A DNA stretch of 64,000 nt from Phytobacter diazotrophicus (GCA_004346725.1 SMDE01000002.1:1-64000); one strand, 5' to 3'. Positions 41,989 through 51,454 are shown, numbered from the stretch's first letter. Numbers and translations: made by a program. The notes: generated by a model from the letters alone, not told the origin.

Positions 41989-42663
41989 ATGACGATATCG
42001 ATTATTGGTCGCTGCGCGCAAACCGGCCAGTTGGGCATTGCCATCAGCTCATCCAGTATCGCGGTGGGCGCACGCTGCCCCTGGCTGCGCAGCAAGGTTG
42101 GCGCGGTCTCAACCCAAAACATCACCTTACCGGCGCTGGGGCCGCGTATTCTTGACAGATTACAACAGGGCGAGAGTGCCGAAACCGCGCTGAAAAGCGG
42201 CCTGGACACGGATGACTATTCTCTGTACCGGCAGGTGACCGTGCTGACCGCCGGGGGTGAAAGCGCCTTCTACAGCGGCGAAAAAACCCTGGGGGTCAAC
42301 AACGCCCTGAGCGGCGAGAACTGTGTGGCGGCGGGCAACATGCTCGCGGATCCCAATGTCATTGTCGCGATGATAAACGCGTTCGAACAGCAATCCGGCC
42401 ATCTTGCTGACAGGCTCATTGCCGCCATGCACGCGGGCCTGCGCGCAGGCGGGGAAGCCGGTCCGCTGCATTCGGCGGCGCTGTCGATCGTGGATTCTCA
42501 CGTCTGGCCGATAGTGGATTTGCGCGTCGACTGGGCTGACGCCGCTCCCATCGATGAACTCGGCAAACTCTGGCAGGCTTATCAACCCCAGATGCAGGAC
42601 TATTTAACGCGGGCGCTCGATCCCCGTAGCGCGCCGGGTTACGGCGTACCCGGCGATGAGTAA
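41989..42663 (+). CDS. DUF1028 protein, putative Ntn-hydrolase
   Basis: The 224 residues match DUF1028: MTISIIGRCAQTGQLGIAIS at the start, then GARCPWLRSKVGAVSTQN, and NMLADPNVIVAM. The family is placed in the N-terminal-nucleophile hydrolases, with Thr2 as likely nucleophile once Met is removed, so amide hydrolysis is plausible but not shown. Shared operon with Rid and an M20 enzyme fits breakdown of an amide or acylated amine. Confidence 0.88.
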   Translation: MTISIIGRCAQTGQLGIAISSSSIAVGARCPWLRSKVGAVSTQNITLPALGPRILDRLQQGESAETALKSGLDTDDYSLYRQVTVLTAGGESAFYSGEKTLGVNNALSGENCVAAGNMLADPNVIVAMINAFEQQSGHLADRLIAAMHAGLRAGGEAGPLHSAALSIVDSHVWPIVDLRVDWADAAPIDELGKLWQAYQPQMQDYLTRALDPRSAPGYGVPGDE

Positions 42664-42678
42664 CGGCAAGGAGATCTG

Positions 42679-43836
42679 ATGATGACCAGCCGTGAAATGC
42701 TGGAACAACTGGTGGCGTTTAACACCACCAGCCGCGAATCGAATCTGGCGCTGATCGAATTTGTCGGGCGCTATTTAACCGGGCTCGGCGTTGATTACGA
42801 ATTGATTCACAACGCCGAAGGCAGCAAAGCCAATCTGTATGCGCGGCTTGGCCCGCCAGGTCACGGTGGCGTTATGCTATCGGGCCACAGCGATGTGGTG
42901 CCCGTTGACGGGCAGAACTGGAGCGTCCCCCCCTTCGCCCTGACGGAACTCGATGGCAAACTCTATGGTCGTGGCACCGCGGACATGAAAGGCTTTATTG
43001 CCTGCATTCTCGCCGCCATCCCCCACTTTCTTGCGCAGCCGCTGGCGCAACCGCTGCATCTGGCGATTTCGTATGATGAGGAAGTCGGGTGCCTCGGGGT
43101 GCGAACATTGCTGGATGCGCTCTCCGCTCGTGCGGACAAGCCCGCTATCTGCCTGATTGGCGAACCCACTGAACTGCAACCGGTTCTCGGTCACAAAGGC
43201 AAACTCGGCGTGCGTTGTGAAGTGCAGGGCGCCGCCTGCCACTCGGCTTATGCGCCGCAGGGTGTCAATGCCATCGAATATGCCGCAAAACTTATCCATC
43301 ATCTGACGCTAATCGGCCAGCGGCTGGCCGCGCCGGAGCATCATGATGCGCGTTTTGATCCTCCTTTTACCACGGTGCAAACGGGTCTTATCCAGGGTGG
43401 CCGGGCGCTGAATATCGTGCCCGCCGACTGTACCTTTGACTTTGAGGTGCGAACATTGCCGCAGGATGATGCGCAGGAGGTGGCCCGTGAGCTGGAAAGT
43501 TACGCACAGCGCGAACTCCTGCCCACAATGCGCGCGGTAAATCGTGATGCAGCGATCCGCTTTTATCCCATCAGTAGTTACCCCGGTTTGTACACCGCCG
43601 CGCAAAGCGCCGCCGCAAGGCTGGTCGCCCATCTCACCGGATCGGAAAAATTCAGCACCGTCGCCTTCGGGACCGAAGGCGGGTTGTTCCATCAGTCCGG
43701 TATTCCCAGCGTGATATGCGGGCCAGGCAGTATGGCGCAGGGCCATAAGCCGGATGAGTTCATTACCGTCGAACAGCTAAACGCCTGTGACGCCCTGCTA
43801 CGCCGTCTTGCGACCTGGATGTGTCAAAAAAACTGA
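42679..43836 (+). CDS. M20-family deacetylase, ArgE (acetylornithine deacetylase)-like
   Basis: A 385-residue zinc amidohydrolase. The metal ligands are visible: His in LSGHSDVVPVDG, Asp in GRGTADMKG, Glu pair in DEEVGC, Glu in GEPTEL, and the C-terminal His in GGLFHQSG. It follows acetylornithine deacetylase closely, but E. coli argE lies in the arginine cluster, so this copy probably removes an acyl group from another N-acylated amine. AAGGAG precedes the ATG at 42679. Confidence 0.92.
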   Translation: MMTSREMLEQLVAFNTTSRESNLALIEFVGRYLTGLGVDYELIHNAEGSKANLYARLGPPGHGGVMLSGHSDVVPVDGQNWSVPPFALTELDGKLYGRGTADMKGFIACILAAIPHFLAQPLAQPLHLAISYDEEVGCLGVRTLLDALSARADKPAICLIGEPTELQPVLGHKGKLGVRCEVQGAACHSAYAPQGVNAIEYAAKLIHHLTLIGQRLAAPEHHDARFDPPFTTVQTGLIQGGRALNIVPADCTFDFEVRTLPQDDAQEVARELESYAQRELLPTMRAVNRDAAIRFYPISSYPGLYTAAQSAAARLVAHLTGSEKFSTVAFGTEGGLFHQSGIPSVICGPGSMAQGHKPDEFITVEQLNACDALLRRLATWMCQKN

Positions 43837-43875
43837 TACTGTCGCGGCATCATCCCCTCTGAGGTTCCCTTGATT

Positions 43876-43901
43876 GCAGGGCGTGCGCCGGCTCGCCCTG
43901 C
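43876..43901 (+). repeat. Hairpin between the first and second unit of the cluster
   Basis: GCAGGGCG at 43876-43883 pairs with CGCCCTGC at 43894-43901. No T run follows, so a terminator is doubtful; it could protect the 3' end of the first messenger. Confidence 0.4.
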
Positions 43902-43986
43902 CTCCCTCTGCTTCGCGTTATCTCTGCTTTACCTTTTCCAAACACCAGCTTCGGGAAGCACTAACTGCGTCTTCGGCGTTTAAGCC

Positions 43987-43998
43987 GTATGCTGGTTT
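43987..43998 (+). promoter_or_regulatory. Looser LysR-site-like word upstream of the ATPase gene
   Basis: GTATGCTGGTTT shares TATGCTG and the following TTT with the 13-base word at 41478 and 49254, 33 bases before the ATPase gene. Similarity is partial. Confidence 0.3.
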
Positions 43999-44030
43999 CA
44001 GGCATTTGATAGCCCCTTTCTGGAGATTAC

Positions 44031-45188
44031 ATGGTCAGTGCAGAAGTCACCCCGTTCCCGCAGCCCGCAACGCTGCAACCCGACATGAGCAACAGGCACG
44101 TTGCCGTACGGCTCGATGGCGTACTCAAACGCTTTGGCGACGCCATCGCCTTACACAAAATTTCCCTGATGATTGAAGAAGGTGAATTTATCACGCTGCT
44201 TGGCCCGTCCGGCTGCGGCAAAACCACGCTGCTGAATCTGATGGCGGGTTTCGCCGGGGCGGATGGCGGCGAAATTTTCATTGATGGTGATCTGGTGACA
44301 GATACCCCGCCCTGGCAGCGTGAAATCGGCATTGTGTTTCAGAATTACGCCCTGTTCCCGCATATGACGGTCGAAAAAAACGTGGGCTACGGTCTGCGCA
44401 TGCGCGGCGTACCCAAAGCCGAAATCGCTGAACGTGTTGAACAGGCACTGGCGCTGGTAAAACTTGCCGGTTACGGCCATCGCAAACCACGCGAGCTTTC
44501 GGGTGGACAGCAGCAGCGTGTGGCGCTGGCGCGTGCGCTGGTGATCCGCCCCAAAGTCCTGTTGCTTGATGAACCTTTCTCCGCGCTGGATAAAAACCTG
44601 CGCCTGTCGATGCAGGTTGAGTTGAAAGCCATTCAGCGCAAGCTTGGCGTCACCACTGTCTTCGTGACGCACGATCAGGGCGAAGCGCTGAGCATGAGCG
44701 ATCGCGTGGTGGTGATGTCGGCGGGGCATGTTCGCCAGATAGGCACGCCGGATGAGATTTATCGTCGTCCGCAGGATCCCTTTGTTGCAGGGTTTGTGGG
44801 TGATGTGAACATTCTGCCGGGTCGCTACACCGGTCGCGATGGCGCGGCGATGCTGGAACTGGGCGGCAGTGTGCTTCACCTGCCAGCGGATCGCGTACAT
44901 GCCACGATTGGCGAACGCCTGGATGTCTTTGTTCGCCCGGAAAATATTCAACTGGCAACCCTGGGCCCGCAGTCACTGCTCAGCGCCACGGTGATTGCCC
45001 ATGTCTTTCAGGGCGATCATGTCGATGTGCATCTCGATGTGCCTGCGCTGGGTAGCGCCACGCTCTTTGCACGCCAGTCCGGTCTTCATGCGCTGACACG
45101 CTGGCCCGTCGGTAGCCTGGTGGGTATTAACGTTGATGATGAAGGTGTCTGCGCATTTAGCGCGGCAGGCCAGGATAAACGCGCATGA
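44031..45188 (+). CDS. ABC importer ATPase, PotA-like (spermidine/putrescine family)
   Basis: Energises the importer whose other parts lie at 49504-52273. Walker A is GPSGCGKTT (about residue 61), signature LSGGQQQR, Walker [12 protein letters not shown], and the D-loop and H-loop ([13 protein letters not shown]) are intact. A TOBE domain fills the C-terminal third. The 385 residues fit PotA. It is unusual that the ATPase sits 4.3 kb away from the binding protein, in a unit with enzymes. The next gene overlaps by 4 bases. Confidence 0.94.
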   Translation: MVSAEVTPFPQPATLQPDMSNRHVAVRLDGVLKRFGDAIALHKISLMIEEGEFITLLGPSGCGKTTLLNLMAGFAGADGGEIFIDGDLVTDTPPWQREIGIVFQNYALFPHMTVEKNVGYGLRMRGVPKAEIAERVEQALALVKLAGYGHRKPRELSGGQQQRVALARALVIRPKVLLLDEPFSALDKNLRLSMQVELKAIQRKLGVTTVFVTHDQGEALSMSDRVVVMSAGHVRQIGTPDEIYRRPQDPFVAGFVGDVNILPGRYTGRDGAAMLELGGSVLHLPADRVHATIGERLDVFVRPENIQLATLGPQSLLSATVIAHVFQGDHVDVHLDVPALGSATLFARQSGLHALTRWPVGSLVGINVDDEGVCAFSAAGQDKRA

Positions 45189-46180
45189 TACCTGAAATGA
45201 TGAACGCCATAATTTCGGGCCGACCAGGTGGTCCGGAGGTCTTAGAACAGGTGCAGCGCCCGGTGCCGCAACCGGGCGCAGGAGAAGTGCTGATTCGCGT
45301 TGCCAGTGCCGGGGTCAATCGCCCCGATATTCTGCAACGCAACGGCCTGCCGCTGCCGCCGGGTGTCACCGATGTGCTGGGGCTGGAGGTTTCAGGCACC
45401 GTCGTCGCGCTGGGTGCAGGCGTTGACGCCCCCGCGCCAGGCACCCCGGTCATGGCCTTGCTCAACGGCGGAGGGTATGCAGATTATTGTGTGGCACGTG
45501 CCGAACTCTGTTTATCCGTTCCCGAAAATCTGCCTCTCCCGCAGGCGGCAGGCGTGCCGGAAGCGGCCTTTACCGTGTGGCACAACCTGTTTGAACTGGG
45601 TCGCTTGCAGCCGGGGGAAACCGTGCTGATTCACGGGGCAGCCAGCGGCGTAGGAACATTTGCTATTCAGTGCGCACAGGCGTGCGGCGCCCGCGTGATA
45701 GCAACCGCGGGCGGCGCGAAAAAAATTGCCGCACTGCAACAACTCGGAGTATGGCGCGCCATTGACCGCCACGGCGAGGATTTCGTCGACATCATTCTGG
45801 CGGCAACCGGGGAGCGTGGTGTGGATGTGGTGCTGGATAACGTGGGGGGTGAGTACGTGGCACGCAATCTCAGCGTGTTAGCGCCGGGCGGGCGCCATGT
45901 CAGTCTCTCATTTATGCAGGGGGCAACGATTGAACTGGACCTGCAACAGGTGATGCGCAAAGGGCTGAGTCTGACCTCTTCCACCCTGCGTCCCAAAAGC
46001 CTGGCCGAGAAAACACGCCTGGCGCAGGGCATCAGTAAACATCTGCTGCCACTGATTGCCGCCGGAAAAATCGCGCCGCGCATTTATCAAACCCTGCCTT
46101 TAGCCCAGGCCGCAGAGGCCCATCGCATTCTGGAAGCCAACGCCAACATTGGTAAAGTGCTGCTGCAGGTGGCGTCATGA
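45185..46180 (+). CDS. Quinone oxidoreductase (zinc-free medium-chain dehydrogenase)
   Basis: A 331-residue MDR protein like Qor/TP53I3: GVNRPDILQRNGLPLPPG, LGLEVSGTVVALG, and NADPH loop HGAASGVGTFAIQ near residue 150. The zinc ligands of alcohol dehydrogenases are absent. It reduces quinones or activated double bonds with NADPH. It is coupled by ATGA overlaps to the ATPase before and the transferase after it. Confidence 0.92.
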   Translation: MIPEMMNAIISGRPGGPEVLEQVQRPVPQPGAGEVLIRVASAGVNRPDILQRNGLPLPPGVTDVLGLEVSGTVVALGAGVDAPAPGTPVMALLNGGGYADYCVARAELCLSVPENLPLPQAAGVPEAAFTVWHNLFELGRLQPGETVLIHGAASGVGTFAIQCAQACGARVIATAGGAKKIAALQQLGVWRAIDRHGEDFVDIILAATGERGVDVVLDNVGGEYVARNLSVLAPGGRHVSLSFMQGATIELDLQQVMRKGLSLTSSTLRPKSLAEKTRLAQGISKHLLPLIAAGKIAPRIYQTLPLAQAAEAHRILEANANIGKVLLQVAS

Positions 46181-46791
46181 TGCAACTCTTTTTTGCCACC
46201 ACCTCCGCCTATGTTCGCAAAGTGATGGTGTGCGCAACCGTACTGGGGCTTGCTGAGGAGATAGAACGGCTGGATTCCGCCGCGCACCCGGTGGTGCGCG
46301 ACGAACGTATCGCCCTCTTTAACCCCCTGGCAAAAGTCCCGGCGCTGCGTACCGAAGACGGGCTCTGTCTCTATGACAGCCGGGTCATTTGTGAATACCT
46401 CAACGCGCGTGCGCAGGGCCATTTATACCCGGAAAACGCCGAGGCACGCTGGAAAAGTCTGGCACGCCAGGCGCTGGGCGACGGCATTATCGATGCCGCA
46501 TTACTGGCGCGCTACGAGTTCACCGCGCGCCCGCCTGAAAAGCAGTGGCAGGGCTGGGCCGACGCCCAACTGAAAAAAGTCACCGCCGCACTGGCAGAGA
46601 TTGAACACCAGGCCAGCAGTTTTCGCGCTCAACCCGACGATATCGGCCTTATTGCCATCGGCTGTGCGCTCGGTTATCTCGACTTTCGCTTTGCCGAACT
46701 CAACTGGCGTGCCAGTCACCCGCTTACCGCCGCATGGTTCGCCCTCTTTGATGCGCATCCGGCGATGACCGCTACCCATCCGCACGTTTAA
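46177..46791 (+). CDS. Glutathione S-transferase
   Basis: Residues 1-78 form the thioredoxin-like domain (MMQLFFATTSAYVRKVMVCA; VPALRTEDGLCLYDSRVICEYL with the glutathione-binding Asp-Ser). The rest is the helical domain. In catabolic clusters such enzymes isomerise or detoxify reactive intermediates. Ser/Cys identity of the catalytic residue is not settled from the sequence. Starts in an ATGA overlap with the previous gene. Confidence 0.92.
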   Translation: MMQLFFATTSAYVRKVMVCATVLGLAEEIERLDSAAHPVVRDERIALFNPLAKVPALRTEDGLCLYDSRVICEYLNARAQGHLYPENAEARWKSLARQALGDGIIDAALLARYEFTARPPEKQWQGWADAQLKKVTAALAEIEHQASSFRAQPDDIGLIAIGCALGYLDFRFAELNWRASHPLTAAWFALFDAHPAMTATHPHV

Positions 46792-46803
46792 TCAGGAGTG
46801 TGC

Positions 46804-47253
46804 ATGTCACAGCAGATCTATTTTCTTAATGGGCCGAACGCCAACTTATATGGCCTGGATAAAAACGGCACGTATGGCAGCGAAAGCTTTGCCAGTCTTG
46901 GCGAACGCTGCCAGCGCCGCGCCGGGACACACGGCGTGATTTTGCATTTTCGCCAGAGCAACCACGAAGGCGTGCTGGTTGACTGGATCCAGGAGGCGCG
47001 TCAGCACGCCGCAGGGTTAATTATCAACGCCGCGGGGTTAACCTACAGTTCCGTCCCCATACTGGATGCATTGCTGATGTTTGATGGCCCGATCATTGAA
47101 ACGCACATGAGCAACATCTGGAAGCGTGAGCCATTTCGCCATCACTCCCTTGTCTCCAAAGCGGCAACCGGTGTGATTGCCGGACTGGGCGCGGTGGGCT
47201 ACGAGCTGGCCATTGATGCGGTGGTCAATCTGATGGGGACACACAGCGCATGA
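46804..47253 (+). CDS. Type II 3-dehydroquinase homologue (AroQ-like) with altered active site
   Basis: The 149 residues have the AroQ fold: FLNGPNANLYGL, INAAGLTYSSVPILDAL, ETHMSNIWKREPFRHHS and ATGVIAGLGAVGYELA. Compared with the Mycobacterium tuberculosis enzyme, the loop Arg19 is Asp and His81 is Tyr, while Asn12, Tyr24, Asn75, His101, Arg108 and Arg112 are kept. True dehydroquinases need Arg19. So it may act on another hydroxy-acid or dehydrate a different substrate. E. coli uses the unrelated AroD for aromatic synthesis. AGGAG is at 46794-46798; the stop overlaps the next start. Confidence 0.88.
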   Translation: MSQQIYFLNGPNANLYGLDKNGTYGSESFASLGERCQRRAGTHGVILHFRQSNHEGVLVDWIQEARQHAAGLIINAAGLTYSSVPILDALLMFDGPIIETHMSNIWKREPFRHHSLVSKAATGVIAGLGAVGYELAIDAVVNLMGTHSA

Positions 47254-48179
47254 GCACCTTAGTGTTTTACAGCGAATTCGATAGTTTCGAAGAATGGTCG
47301 GCCCTTCTTGCGCCACGTTTGCCCGGCGTGACGATTTGCCGCGCCGAAACAGTGCAAAACCCCGATGAGGTGCACTATGCGCTGGCATGGAAGCCGCCAC
47401 ACGGGTTCTTTGCGCCCTACCGCCATCTTAAGTTACTGGTCAATCTCGGCGCGGGGGTCGATTCACTGGTGGGGCGCGACGATCTGCCGCCGGTTCCGAT
47501 TGTTCGTCTCTCCGATCCTGATATGGCGCGCATGATGGCAGGCTACGTGCTTTTTGCGGTATTGCGTTACGCGCGTGATATCCCGGCATTCGAGCGCGCG
47601 CAGCGTGAACAGCGCTGGCATTACCTCCACCCGCGTAGCTCTTCTGGTATTCGCGTTGGGGTGTTGGGATTGGGGGAACTGGGCGCGTATACGGCACGGG
47701 AACTGGCACGCCAGGGGTTCGACGTGCGCGGCTGGTCGCGGACACCTAAAGCCATCGACGGTATTCACTGTCGCAGCGGACTGGCCTCGCTGAATGATTT
47801 TCTCAGCCAGAGCGACATTCTGGTGGTGATGCTGCCTCTTACGCCACAGACGGCGGGCCTGCTCAGCGCAGACCGGCTCTCTCGCCTCCCCTGTGGCGCC
47901 GCCTTTATCAATGTGTCGCGCGGTGCGATTGTCGATCAGGCGGCACTGACAGCGGCGTTGCGCTCAGGACAGATCGCGCAGGCCACGCTGGATGTGTTTG
48001 AGCGTGAGCCGCTGCCGCCGGGCGATCCGTTATGGCGCATGGACAACGTGCTCATCACGCCCCATCTGGCCTCCGTTGCCATACCGGCCAGCGCCGCACA
48101 ACAGGTGGCGGACAACATCCAGCGCGCCGCACGCGGCGAACCGGTGACCGGCCAGGTCTTCCCGGCGCGTGGCTACTAA
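47250..48179 (+). CDS. D-2-hydroxyacid dehydrogenase (GhrA-like)
   Basis: An NAD(P)-dependent dehydrogenase of 309 residues with split fold. The NAD loop is VGVLGLGELGAY (about residue 140). The catalytic Arg (NVSRGAIVD), Glu (FEREPLPPGD) and His (ITPHLASV) are in place. Resembles glyoxylate/hydroxypyruvate reductase A. It may reduce a 2-keto acid made by the cluster. It ends 19 bases from the end of the convergent LysR gene. Confidence 0.92.
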   Translation: MSTLVFYSEFDSFEEWSALLAPRLPGVTICRAETVQNPDEVHYALAWKPPHGFFAPYRHLKLLVNLGAGVDSLVGRDDLPPVPIVRLSDPDMARMMAGYVLFAVLRYARDIPAFERAQREQRWHYLHPRSSSGIRVGVLGLGELGAYTARELARQGFDVRGWSRTPKAIDGIHCRSGLASLNDFLSQSDILVVMLPLTPQTAGLLSADRLSRLPCGAAFINVSRGAIVDQAALTAALRSGQIAQATLDVFEREPLPPGDPLWRMDNVLITPHLASVAIPASAAQQVADNIQRAARGEPVTGQVFPARGY

Positions 48180-48198
48180 GTTATCGCCACGCGCGGTG

Positions 48199-49161
48199 TC
48201 ACGCCACCCGTACCACCTGCGGATCGAAGTAGCTCGGTGCCGCCATGCCGGGAATATACTGATCGGAGATAAAAATGCGGCAGCGCTCAGCAAAAGCGTT
48301 AACCACCATTGAATGCTGGGTGTGGGCTGCGGTCGCGTAACCCAGTTGCATCGGCCTGTTCGCCCCTGCCAGCCGCACGCGAATCAGACGTTTGCCATCC
48401 TGGGATAAATGCGCTTTTGGCCGCACGTTGGCGATACCAAATCCCACGCCATTTGCCACCATCGAGCGCACCACCTCCATATTACTGGAGCGCATCACCA
48501 CGTTGGGAGTAACGCCCGCCTCGCTGAACAGCCCCAGGAAATATTCGCGGCTCCACGGCATATCCAGCAAGACCATCGGCATGGTCGCCAGATCCTCAAT
48601 GGTCACCGCTGAGTGGGTCGCGAACGGATGATGTTCCCCCACCATCACATAGGGCGGCAATTGGGCCAGTGCGGTGAAGTCAATATCACTGGCGGGGACT
48701 AAATCGTAAGTCAGCGCGATGTCGATATCGGCGGTGCGCAACTGTTTGAGCAACTGTTCATGGTTGCCTTCGACAAGCGTAATGCGCACGCCGGGAAAGG
48801 CGCGTCCAAAGCCGAATACCAGTTCAGGCGTCAGCATCGGCGCCAGCGTATCCAGGCAGCCTACCCGCAGCGGGCCGCGCACATTGTTCATGGACTCCGA
48901 GGCAATAGTATAAAGATTCATCATCTGCTCCAGAATGAGCTTTGCCTCTTTCAGAACCTGATGACCGATGGCAGTCAGCGAAACGCCCTGCGCATGATGA
49001 CGCACAAAAAGCTGTACGCCCAGTTCAGATTCGATATGGGTGATGGCAGCAGAGATCGACGGTGATGAAACGTGGATACGTTCTGAGGCGCCAATGATGC
49101 TGCCCGCCTCCCCGGAGGCGACAAAATATTCCAGCTGACGCTGGGTAATGCGACTGAGCAT
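48199..49161 (-). CDS. LysR-family regulator of the 41.5-53.7 kb cluster
   Basis: The N-terminal winged helix (TQRQLEYFVASGEAGSIIGA, SSPSISAAITHIESELG) and effector domain (VRGPLRVGCLDTLAPMLTPE) are those of LysR, 320 residues. It is divergent from the binding-protein gene with a strong inverted repeat between them. The same site word upstream of the Rid gene suggests that it controls the other units too. Effector unknown; probably a cluster intermediate. Confidence 0.92.
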   Translation of the reverse strand: MLSRITQRQLEYFVASGEAGSIIGASERIHVSSPSISAAITHIESELGVQLFVRHHAQGVSLTAIGHQVLKEAKLILEQMMNLYTIASESMNNVRGPLRVGCLDTLAPMLTPELVFGFGRAFPGVRITLVEGNHEQLLKQLRTADIDIALTYDLVPASDIDFTALAQLPPYVMVGEHHPFATHSAVTIEDLATMPMVLLDMPWSREYFLGLFSEAGVTPNVVMRSSNMEVVRSMVANGVGFGIANVRPKAHLSQDGKRLIRVRLAGANRPMQLGYATAAHTQHSMVVNAFAERCRIFISDQYIPGMAAPSYFDPQVVRVA

Positions 49162-49503
49162 GCAGGTTCTCCTGAGATCGCCGACGCGATCATGTCGCGC
49201 CAGTCATTCTAATAGTGCTAATTTTTATGCAGTTATCATGCCAAATGAAAAATAACAGCATAATCCCCTGGTTTTGTTGTGCCCTTCTTCTCTTCATCCT
49301 TATCACTGGTTAAGAAAATCCGTTGCAAAGCAGCGCCTTTTTTAGCCTCAGAAATTCCGATGCAACGGCGAGGAAAAGGCTGTTTTACGCCGTCCGTTCA
49401 CCACGTCATTATCGCTTTCACACCAGGGAACACCGCTTGCACCGTTCTGGCGCGCCGGGTTTCAGACTGCCACAACAGCCATTTCATAGATGGGGATAAG
49501 AAT
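49162..49503. promoter_or_regulatory. Divergent control region of the LysR gene and the importer operon
   Basis: The 342 bases hold the 5' regions of both units and the inverted repeat at 49225-49263. No separate gene is supported: the reading frame that extends the binding protein to 49279 lacks a ribosome site and would not carry a signal peptide. Confidence 0.6.
49225..49263. promoter_or_regulatory. Inverted repeat, candidate LysR operator
   Basis: TTATGCAGTTAT at 49225-49236 and ATAACAGCATAA at 49252-49263 are inverted copies with one mismatch, separated by 15 bases. The right arm extends to the 13-base word shared with 41478-41490. It lies about 65-100 bases upstream of the LysR start. 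Confidence 0.65.
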
Positions 49504-50535
49504 ATGTTGCGTAAGATTCGTGCCTTAACGTTGTTGACCACATGTGTGCTAAGCGCAGGAAATGCGATGGCCGCGGACAAACTGATTGTCAGCACCTGGG
49601 GCGGCGGCTTCAAAGATTTGATCGATGAAACCATCGCGAAAGCCTTTACCAAAGAGACCGGCGTGGAAGTGCAGTTTGTTACCGGCGGCACCATCGATCG
49701 CCTTAATAAAGCCAAACTGGCCGGCGGGTCACCGGAAACTGACGTGACCTTTACGACTGCGCACGTGGGCTATCTGTATGCCAATTCCGGCCTGTTTGAA
49801 AAACTCGATATGAGCAAAATCCCCAACGCCGCGAACCTTGTCCAGCAGGCCAAAGTCAGCCCCTATCACCTCGGCGTCTGGGGTTACGTTTACACCATCG
49901 GCTACCGTCCGGATTTAGTCCCCAAAGGCGAAACCTTCGAGAGCTGGAACGATCTGTGGAAACCTGAACTCAAGGGCACGCTGGCGCTGCCTGACTGGGA
50001 TCCGAGCCACATCATTGCAGTGGCCGCCAAACTCTCCGGCAGCGACGCAGCGCACTGGGAGCAAGGCCAGGCGAAGCTTAAGGCGCTGATCCCGAATATC
50101 AAATCCTTCTATACCGATGATGCCAACAGTCAGCAGTTGATCTCCACTGGCGAAACACCGGTACAGGTGATGCTCTCGATGAACGCCTACAACATGATGG
50201 CCGAAGGGGTGGACGTCAAACTGGCAATGCCAAAAGAAGGCGCGATTTTGGGCGTTGATACTATCGGGATCAACAAAGGCACCCGGCATAGCGAACTGGC
50301 TTATAAGTTTATCAATATTGCCTTACAGCCCGAAATACAGGAGCAGGTGGCGAAGATTTATCACGGTAGCCCAACGGTAACCAACGCCCATATCGATCCT
50401 GAACTGGCAAAACTGCCGGGTATGCTGACCACACCCGCCCAGTGGAATGCCACCATCAATACCGATCCACAACTGCGTGCGGAGAAAACCGCACAGTGGC
50501 GTCAGTGGTTCTCTGAAAACATCATGTCTCATTGA
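49504..50535 (+). CDS. Periplasmic substrate-binding protein, polyamine (PotD) type
   Basis: 343 residues from ATG 49504. Signal peptide MLRKIRALTLLTTCVLSAGN... is cut after AMA (about residue 22). The mature start DKLIVSTWGGGFKDLIDE and internal LPDWDPSHIIAV are typical of the SBP_bac_8 family (PotD/PotF, also some opine and amino-acid-derived ligands). It binds the compound the cluster takes up. GGGGATAAG precedes the ATG. Confidence 0.93.
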   Translation: MLRKIRALTLLTTCVLSAGNAMAADKLIVSTWGGGFKDLIDETIAKAFTKETGVEVQFVTGGTIDRLNKAKLAGGSPETDVTFTTAHVGYLYANSGLFEKLDMSKIPNAANLVQQAKVSPYHLGVWGYVYTIGYRPDLVPKGETFESWNDLWKPELKGTLALPDWDPSHIIAVAAKLSGSDAAHWEQGQAKLKALIPNIKSFYTDDANSQQLISTGETPVQVMLSMNAYNMMAEGVDVKLAMPKEGAILGVDTIGINKGTRHSELAYKFINIALQPEIQEQVAKIYHGSPTVTNAHIDPELAKLPGMLTTPAQWNATINTDPQLRAEKTAQWRQWFSENIMSH

Positions 50536-50598
50536 TTTGCCGGGCGACGAACACGTCGCCCAGGTTCTGGCGGCAGCACATTACTCAGGCAGCACGTT

Positions 50599-51453
50599 AT
50601 GACGAGAAAACCGACATTTTTACCCTGGTTCATTATTCCCGCGACGCTGACCGCCGTCGGGCTGGTTATCGCGATGTTGGCGGTGATGCAGTTCAGCGTG
50701 CGCGCTTATATCCCCGGTTCGCTCGACGTGGGCGGATTTACACTGGCAAACTTTAGCGGTCTGTTCAAAAGCGTCTATGCCGATGCGTTTATCAACACGG
50801 TTATGCTGAGCGCCAAAACCGCTTTTTTTGGCCTGTTGATGAGTTATCCGCTGGCGTTTGCCCTGGTGCGCACCCGCACAATCTGGGTCAAATCCACGAT
50901 TCTGATTATTGCGATCACGCCGTTGTTTCTCGGCGAAGTGGTGCGCACCTATTCATGGATTATCGTCCTGGGTAACAGCGGCTTCCTCAATAGCCTGCTG
51001 CTGGCGCTGGGTGTTATCTCCACCCCCATTCAGTTTATGTTTACGCAAACGGGCGTGGTTCTGGCGTTGGTGCATGTCACCATGCCGATCATGGTGCTGA
51101 TGCTGGCAACCGCGCTATCGCACATCAACCCCGATTATGAGAAAGCCGCCACCAGCCTTGGCGCGGGGCCAATCCGCGCCCTGCTGACCGTGACGATCCC
51201 CCTGTCCATCCCCGGCATCGTCGCCAGCCTCACTACCGCGTTTGCCTGGACGTTTAGCGCCTTTGCCACACCGCAACTGATTGGCGGGGGACGCGTCAGC
51301 ACCGTCGCCACAATGGTCTATCAACTGGGGTTCTCCTCGATGAACTTTCCGTTTGCTGCCGCGCTGAGCATCGCCGGTTTAATCCTGACCATCCTGTTAT
51401 TAATGGCGTTAAAACGCATGACCCGGTTCCTGCACGCGATGGGAGAACATTGA
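50599..51453 (+). CDS. ABC importer permease, PotB-like
   Basis: 284 residues with six membrane segments and the ATPase-contact EAA loop EKAATSLGAGPIRALLTVTI. It pairs with the next gene to form the channel. The nearest ATPase in the cluster is at 44031. Preceded by AGGCAGCACGTT. Confidence 0.94.
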   Translation: MTRKPTFLPWFIIPATLTAVGLVIAMLAVMQFSVRAYIPGSLDVGGFTLANFSGLFKSVYADAFINTVMLSAKTAFFGLLMSYPLAFALVRTRTIWVKSTILIIAITPLFLGEVVRTYSWIIVLGNSGFLNSLLLALGVISTPIQFMFTQTGVVLALVHVTMPIMVLMLATALSHINPDYEKAATSLGAGPIRALLTVTIPLSIPGIVASLTTAFAWTFSAFATPQLIGGGRVSTVATMVYQLGFSSMNFPFAAALSIAGLILTILLLMALKRMTRFLHAMGEH

Positions 51454-51454
51454 T

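Noticed and set aside
43876-43901. Hairpin as a terminator
   Set aside because: Perfect stem but no T run, so kept only as a repeat.
49279-49503. Upstream extension of the binding-protein gene
   Set aside because: The signal peptide begins at 49504 with its own ribosome site; the extension would bury it.
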